Shown: positions 57,451 through 64,000 of the stretch, piece by piece
Layout of the letters: each line of letters starts with the position of its first letter
How positions within the stretch are numbered: position 1 is the stretch's first letter
NCBI GenBank assembly: GCA_005765155.1
Contig: VCCP01000001.1
Location: forward strand, 4,092,001 to 4,156,000
DNA length: 64,000 nt
Reading direction: 5' to 3'
DNA from: Zelopaecilomyces penicillatus
Taxonomy: Eukaryota > Ascomycota > Sordariomycetes > Hypocreales > Pseudodiploosporaceae
Position numbers and translations under genes: made by a program
Notes under the pieces: model-generated
Told to the model about the DNA's origin: nothing
The model's input: the letters and a program-made list of their open reading frames with translations, nothing else
Databases searched by the model: none

Positions 57451-59831
57451 ATGTACTCCGCACAGCCAACAGGCGCCGATAGTGCGACAATCAATCCCGC
57501 TGCTCTCAACTCTGGTGAGTTTGATTTCCTCTCTTCCCAAATTCCTTCCATGCCAAAGCCTTGCGTTGCATCACTTTCGCGGTGTTTGTCTGCTCCCATC
57601 TCCATGCGTCAGCAGCGCATGGTTGCCACATTTCATCGCGCGCGATTCTCCAAACTTGTCGCTCACGCCACTTCGTGGCTAACGCGCGCGTTTGCTTGGC
57701 CTGACCATCATGCGCATCCTATATCATCCGTAACCATCTCAGCCACCTTCAAAATGCTAATTATTCGTCTTCGATAGATCTCACCAGTACATCGGCTCGC
57801 GGTACTAAGCGTAATCGATCCCCGGATACCTTCAACCCGAACCGGCCTGGCGATGACGGTATGTCACGGCAGATATTGTGTAGCTCCGGACTATAGGCCG
57901 TGTGTCACAGTGTTTCCAGATTCGATTTTACTCGGGTTACATCCTTGCGGTGCAACAGAGAGAGAGAGAGAAGAAAAGAGATCGGATCGAGAGAGAACAT
58001 AACTTTCAGCAGAGGACTGCAATTTACTGACTAACATTCTGTCGTCACAGGTGATCACCGATTACAACGCAAACGAGCCAGACCAATGAAGGCCCGGTCG
58101 TTAGGGAGCGGTTCCGAGGCTCCGGGGCAAGCCCTGGGCCCGGCTGTCCCTCAAACTATTCCCCCGCCACATACCCCCCAATCGCAGAGCAGCGCCCTTC
58201 CAACTCAGACGACACCTGCATACCCGGCTGCGGCTCAGACGCAGATGCCTCCCAAGACGACTCCAACCAAATCCACCCTGAAGGCTCTGCCAACAGTGCG
58301 AGACCATACTACCGATCAACTGAACCCGACCGGCGATGAATATATTCCCCGCGAGACAGACGAGTTTGGTGAGAAGAAGGTCGTGGCAAACGGCCAGCTG
58401 CTTGGCAACCGCCAATACCGATGTAGGACCTTTTTGGTTCCCAACAGGGGTGACAAGCTTTTTATGCTTGCAACTGAATGCGCCAGAGTGCTGGGATATC
58501 GAGACTCGTACCTGTTATTTAACAAGAACAGATCGCTGTTCAAGATCATCGCCAGCCAGGCTGAAAAGGACGACCTTGTCCAACAGGAGATCCTCCCATT
58601 CTCGTATCGGTCCCGGCAGATTGCTATTGTTACGGCTCGGTCCATGTTCCGACAGTTTGGAAGCCGCGTCATTGAAAACGGCCGCCGAGTGCGCGACGAT
58701 TATTGGGAGACTAAGGCTCGTAAGCAGGGCTTTACCGAAGCTGACCCCGCCGGAGAGAAGAGACCAGGAGCAGCCAAAGCCAGGGAGGCAGCTGAAGCGC
58801 AAAATAACGTCCTTTTGAGTGGCCCACACACGGAGATTGTGTACAATAATACCCCTGGACCGTATCCTGGAGCGCCACAGCCTCACCTTGTCCAAGCAGG
58901 TATGATGGGAGCACCTCCTGGAAGCACGACAAGGATGCCCGCGTTGACAGTCGGGCCAGACCTCAGTGATAATCGACCCAGGGATTACGGTGGAATCATC
59001 AAGAGTGGTCCCCGACAGGAAATCTCAGGCCCTCCGTATCAGGACCAGTCAAGGCCTTCACCTCTTACGGAGATTCATTCCCAAGCTCATCATGCTGCTG
59101 AGTTTAACAGGTCCGTTGGCCAGCAGCGCGACATGCGTGGTGATTATCTACAGGGTATTTGGCGTCGACCTCATGAACAACCAGTGTCATCCAACATCAA
59201 CCAACAGGTCGGTTCCAGTGATAACTCGATCCCAACTAGTCGTCCGTCCAACTCTCCCCACACCACTGCCACTGGCATCGCTCAGCCTGGAGTTGTATCC
59301 TCTCAGAGCCCCCAGATGATGATGACTGCGCCCCCTTACTCACAGTCCATCAATGCGCAAAACACTCTTGGTCAAGCTCCAGTCCGAGGTAAGAACTTTT
59401 CACCAAAAATGGAAAAGGAGCGGCTAGCTAACATGGGCCCGCTCATGACAGGATCTACGGGAAGCATGAACGCCGGGAGCTCAGGCTATAACTATCAACA
59501 GCCCAACCAGGCCATGTGGTCGCAGAGCCCACAGACACCGCAACAACACAATTACAATAGCTATACGACGCAGTCTCAGGCAGCTCATCCTGCCCAGTCT
59601 CCTGCCTCGCATCTCCGCCAACCCAGCACAGGTCAGATGCAGTCGAACATGCAATTCCCCGGTATGGGCAGCATGCAGTACGGAGCTGGTCAAGCCATGT
59701 ACTCAGCGGATCAAACTCCTCGCCAGTACATGCCCCAGCCCACGCCTGGCGCCTCATCGACATCACAAACTTGGTCTGGCCAGCACTCGCCACCTCAGCA
59801 GTGGTGGGCTCCTCAGCAACAGCCTCAATGA
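57451..59831 (+). CDS. rsc7: RSC chromatin-remodelling subunit Rsc7/Npl6
   Basis: Nuclear subunit of the RSC complex (Rsc7/Swp82 family). Exons 57451-57514, 57778-57858 and 58051-59831, giving 641 residues; both junctions are phase 1 and restore GAT and GGT codons. The N-terminus has RGTKRNRSPDTF and a basic RKRARP run near 55-60, resembling an AT-hook-like or nuclear signal. The conserved CRC-subunit domain lies at about 145-290: YIPRETDEFGEKKV, RTFLVPNRGDKLFMLATECA, GYRDSYLLFNKNRSL, PFSYRSRQIAIVTARSMFRQ and a GEKRPGAAKARE tail. The remainder is Q/P/S/N/M-rich and disordered, as in filamentous fungal homologues. Intron 2 carries an (AG)n run at 57957-57970. Confidence 0.92.
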
Positions 59832-61518
59832 TCGAATAGTAATGTATGAGGCCATGCTTTGGTGACTTCCACTCAGCCTCATTACGCAGCATTTCTTTTT
59901 TCCCTTTGAAAAAGTTGTCGAGGCTATTAAGCTGTGGTGGCTCCTATCTTGCATATATGGTTTATGGAACTGATCGTTGCTTTTGGTCTGGAGTCCTGCA
60001 GCATTCCTGGATACCCCCTAAGCATACAGGTTGGTCGGAGTGGTTTTCATTTTCTTTATTTTGCTTTGGGGCTCTGTGGTCTCATTCAAATCTCGTTGAG
60101 CATCATCCAACCCAAATAGGATAGAGGAGTCTACGAGATGGGAAAGATGCTTTCTTGTTTTGTCCCGTCTGATGACCGACTAAACCGCTCGTGGACAGCC
60201 TTTCTCGACGACCGTTACGGTACCAACGTCCATTCATTCCCGTTCACGAGCATTGAAACATGATGTGTTGTCCCCTTTTTTCTTCTTCATGTTTTGGCCC
60301 ACCTTGGATTTTCTTTGATGGTCTTAGCCGAAGTCTCAGTCGCAATGTCTCGACCGGCTGATCCGCATTTTGGCAAACACGTTTTTGGATTCCACCTTTT
60401 TGATACCACTTGGTTTTCCTTTTGTCTCTTCGCCACATCAGGGCATTTGTCTTCTTCCGGTCTTCCGAACACGTCGTCAATTGTCTCTTTTAGTGTTTAT
60501 ATATCCACCTAAACGCAGCACCGACGTTACAAGGTTCGGGTTTCATCTGCTTGCCTCAGCACTGGGTCTTTCTTTGCCTTTTGTTTCCGGCAATGAATTG
60601 TGATGGGACGGGGCTTCGAATGGCTTTTCTTGTCATGTGTCTATTGGGGTTTAATTCTCCCCTCCTAACTCGCTTTCCACTGCACTTACGTCTTTTCGTT
60701 TTCTCTTCTCAGCGTCACCTTTGCATGAGCTTGACACCGGATGCATCCGGGTCGGTTCATATCACTGGTGACGCCCCCTTTTTATTTTCTCTTTGGAAAG
60801 CCTCGAGGTGCAGATGGCTTTGGGAGCTGCATGTTCCCTCTTTCATATCGTTAGCTAGCTTTGCATTGAACGGTCGGGGCTGGGTTGGGTTCGGCATGGG
60901 AATTTACTCGGAGAGGGGTGTGCAAGTGCGCAACAATCTTGTGGCCCTTGACCCTGGACATGGCAAAGGCATGGGGGTTGCGTCTTGATGTTGGTTTTAT
61001 GCTCTTGGTGGGGTTTTGTTATATATTCTACCTTGAACTGAAAGTGTACATGAGAAACTTTCTTCCTTTCAACTCTTGCTTCTCTGGGGAGCGTGAGGGG
61101 TTGGCATCAGAGGGAAGACCCCGTCTATACTCCTTGCGTCTGTTCGTTTCGTCTTTTCTTTTTTTAAAGTAAGTTTGTGCTGCTGTTTTTGTTCCTTGCT
61201 GGGTGAGGAGACGGCGGCGGCGTGCGCATAAGTTATTTATTGATTTGAATTGTTCAAAATATGACTCTCCCAACGACAATTTGGTGACTTTTAATTTATG
61301 TTTTCATCCTAAGCGTACGTGTCTTGGGGTGTGAGTTTCAGAATCCAACTGTCGAGTTAAGATGGTGTAGTTCGCATCTTTGTTTGAATCGTACGAGAAG
61401 GATGGAAGATAAGTACCCGTTGTCCTAATGTGTAAACCCGGATTTGATGTGTGATGAAGATGAGCGGGGCGAGTAGATCTACAGTCTCAATTGGCAAAAG
61501 GATATTTTATGATACATT
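59832..61518. other. Convergent intergenic region, RSC7 / DPB4
   Basis: 1.7 kb. T-rich and GT-rich on the plus strand, fitting a long RSC7 3' region. Open frames such as 60551-60988 have no protein character. No gene is supported. Confidence 0.55.
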
Positions 61519-63156
61519 TCAGTCGCTCTCATCTCCGTCCAGAGCCTCATCACCATCTTCTCTACCAGCCCTCTCTTCCAAAGCGTCCTGAGTCTCATCA
61601 GCACTCGCCTCACCATTCCCTTCGTCATCTTCATCCTCATCCTCATCCTCATCTTCATCGTCGTCATCGTCATCCTCTTCTTGGTCCTCATCTTCGACAT
61701 CATCGTCATCCTGATCATCAGCATCAGGATCCTCCTCTGTTTCGGCATCATCAGCTACCGCCTTGGCAGTAGAACCGGAGGAGAAGCGACCACCACCAGC
61801 AGCTGCGGTGATGGTGTCTGAAGGGTCAAGCCGCTGCTTCTTTGCGCGCGGGGCAGCTGCTGATGACGATGATGCTGCTGCTGTTACCGATGAGATGTCA
61901 GCAGCAGCAGCGCCGTCGGCCTCGGAGGGAGCGATGGTCGTGTCGGCCATTTCGGTATCGTCACCAGTGCCGCCGGGTTTAGTGGCGCGGGACTTTTGGC
62001 GGTAGTTTGTGCGTTTTTCGGTCTGGATGGCGTTGAATTCTTTATTTTTGAGCACAAGATAGCGTTAGTTTGCCAAAACAAACAAAATTCGATAGTCTTT
62101 CCAACACTTGGGTGAAGAAGCAACTCAATCAAGTGCTTTGAAACAGGAGAGCATGGGAGAAGAAGAGCTCTCTTGGCATTTCAAATTCACTTCTTGGGAG
62201 GAGAGGGGGGACGGGGGAAAACAACGAAAGCACGTACTAGCAAACTCAGCTTCGAGGGGTTCCTTGAGAAAAGAAAACTCCATATCTTCGAGGGCTTTGA
62301 AGACATCAGCCGGCGAGACGGTCTTTCTATTGGCAGCAACGGTGTTTTCATTGGCACTGTACACATGAACAGTGACAGAGGATGTGGTCAGTTTTTGTTA
62401 ATTTTACCAGAACAGCAAAACAAGTAATGGAGATGAAGAAGATGGAAAGAGAACAAAGTTGGGGAAAGAGGGTGTGGGAAGAGAAAGGAGAGAAAGGAGA
62501 CGACATACTGCGCGGCCAGGTAACTGATGAACACGGTCGCGCTCTTGCTAAGAGCTAGAATCGCATTGCCCTGCAGCTGTGTGTTGGCAGGTAGAATTCC
62601 CTTGGCCAGCCTTGTAATGATGGACTTGGGGAGATTGAGATCCTATAACAAAGGGGGACGCTCGTTAGCTCGGATTCTTTGTCAAGGTGTTTTCATTTCT
62701 TAAAGCAGTAAAGCCATTCACACATCTGTCGATCTGCAACCCTTTCCTGCCTCGGTGGAGGATTGCTTAGATATCAAGAACCATGCAGCATCTCGGAAGC
62801 TGAAGAGATAGCAGAAGGGTTGGAAGGGGGGTTAGAGTGAGGAGGAAGGATGTGTAGAATTTGCAATCATTTACCTCAATCGTCACGGCGTCCTTGTCCT
62901 TGTCCTTCTTTTCCTTTTCCTTTTCTCGGTCGTTTTCCTTTTCCTTATCATTCCCACTCTCCTTCTCCTTCTCCTTTTCCTTGTCATTCCCATTTTCCTT
63001 TTCCTTCTCCAGTGATGTCTGACGTTGCTGCTCCTTGGCCGCCTTGCCTACCGAGGCCGTCGTCGTCGATCCTCCACCACCAGCAGCCGCGGCCGCGGCC
63101 GCGGCCGCCGCCGCCACGCTGCCGCCGCTACCGACATCTGACTTTCGAGGAGGCAT
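61519..63156 (-). CDS. dpb4: DNA polymerase epsilon subunit Dpb4 (histone fold)
   Basis: Histone-fold subunit of DNA polymerase epsilon, which in yeast is also found in the ISW2/CHRAC remodeller. Exons on the minus strand: 63156-62875, 62642-62509, 62356-62238 and 62039-61519, giving 351 residues. The histone fold at about 95-180 reads DLNLPKSIITRLAKGILP, ALSKSATVFISYLAAHANE, RKTVSPADVFKALEDMEF. It is followed by a helical FNAIQTEKR linker and an A/S-rich then extremely acidic D/E tail. The first exon encodes an unusual 94-residue extension: an Ala/Gly run (15-32) and a Lys/Glu-rich repeat (KEKEKEKES type, about 50-90). Most homologues start almost directly at the histone fold. The splice at GAG/GAT joins the extension cleanly in phase 0, and no alternative ATG lies near the fold. 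Confidence 0.9.
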
Positions 63157-64000
63157 TTGATCTTCTTCTTCCTCTGTCCCCTTATCAACTTGCGTTCTTT
63201 TTTTTTTTTTTTTTGCCCTTGTCTAAGTCCTCCCTCCACCCCTTGAATGGGCTTGTTTTGCCAGAGCAAAAAAAGGAGGTTGGAAAAAGAATAGCCGGTA
63301 GAAAATGGAAGGTAACGTGAGATTTCCGGTTTTTGAAAAGATCAGAGAGTCCAAGTCACACGTCCTTGCTGAGACGGAAGATGCAGCAGCACCACTCACT
63401 CACTCACTCACTCTCTATTTGTTGTCTCATTCACTTCCTTGAGTCCTCCTCCCAAGAGTATCCGAAAATGAAAATAAAAAAGATCCACTCAAAGCAAAGA
63501 TTGAAAGTAAAGGTCAACAAAAAATACTTCCAAAGGCGCAGTGCTCACACCCCCTGAAGACGGGATGAAAAATCCAATTGTACTGAGGTTCTGATTTTGC
63601 GACTACCCACTGCGACCGCAATTGCAAGTAAACCCCGGCGAGATAAACAGAAGACACAAATTGACGCTTGTGAATAAAGTAGACGTGGCAGAGGGCTTCC
63701 AGGAATCGTCAATGCGAGCGCGTACACGCGAAGAAAGAAGGAAGATGGAGAGAGAAAAGGTGGCATTGGTGGTTTGGAAGGGGGTGCGTTGCGCATGGGC
63801 TAGACGCGTGCCCCGCCGTAACGCGCGCGTAAAGTGGTTTTCTGCAACTTGCAACATTGACGCCATCGGTGTCGTCGCTTGCTGCTTATTCAATACCTGA
63901 ACACATTATTCACAGTCAACTTGTGTCTTTATCCATCGACTGGTCAATGTCTATGAGTCACAAAAGATTCAAATACAGTTTGCTTTGATTGACAGTGGCA
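63157..64000. other. Upstream region of DPB4 to window end
   Basis: Probable DPB4 leader and promoter. Contains a 17-base T run at 63198-63214 and a (CACT)n run at about 63393-63412. The last 400 bases have no supportable gene; the next gene lies beyond the window. Confidence 0.55.

Overview
The window looks like a chromosome segment of a filamentous ascomycete, most likely a sordariomycete and probably Hypocreales. Genes carry short introns (about 58 to 126 bases) with GT..AG ends and CTNAC-type branch sites. The products are typical ascomycete proteins: a CRIB-type Ste20 kinase, an ARID-type RSC9, an RSC7/Npl6 subunit, an Upc2-like Zn2Cys6 factor, an Age2-type ArfGAP and a Ysc84/SH3 protein. 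The order assignment rests on overall protein character, not on a search. There is no prokaryotic or viral material. All exon models below were read by eye from splice signals and reading phase.

Layout: 1-3.2 kb is the upstream region of ste20 (3235-6087, +). A single-exon mitochondrial-type SDR lies at 7621-8718 (-). A gene-free stretch of about 5.5 kb follows. RSC9 (14250-17308, -) shares a 0.5 kb divergent promoter with an unrecognised 534-residue protein (17840-19502, +). A 175-residue orphan with a clear TATA region (20397-20924, +) and a Ysc84/SH3 actin-patch protein (21510-22913, -) come next. Then come the tail-anchored SNARE Sft1 (24887-25306, +) and an Age2-type ArfGAP (26108-28076, -), two Golgi/endosome traffic genes next to each other.

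28-36.7 kb is the accessory-looking part. It holds a three-exon small secreted protein with eight cysteines (29407-29879, +), a methionine-R-sulfoxide reductase (30651-31389, +), a decayed F-box/leucine-rich gene with several frameshifts (31802-33208, +), and a medium-chain dehydrogenase divergently paired with an Upc2-like Zn2Cys6 regulator (33302-34405, -; 35218-36714, +). 36.8-43.6 kb is housekeeping: a mitochondrial ATPase-expression-type protein (-), LSM3 (+) and the exosome nuclease DIS3/RRP44 (-).

About 13.9 kb (43.55-57.45 kb) then has no gene I can support. It ends in a strongly pyrimidine-rich region that leads into RSC7 (57451-59831, +). DPB4, the histone-fold subunit of DNA polymerase epsilon, lies at 61519-63156 (-). 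Working themes are chromatin (RSC9, RSC7, DPB4), RNA metabolism (LSM3, DIS3) and membrane traffic/actin (SFT1, AGE2, YSC84-like, STE20). The best candidates for something new are the cysteine-rich secreted protein, the dehydrogenase/regulator pair, the two orphan proteins and the large gene desert.
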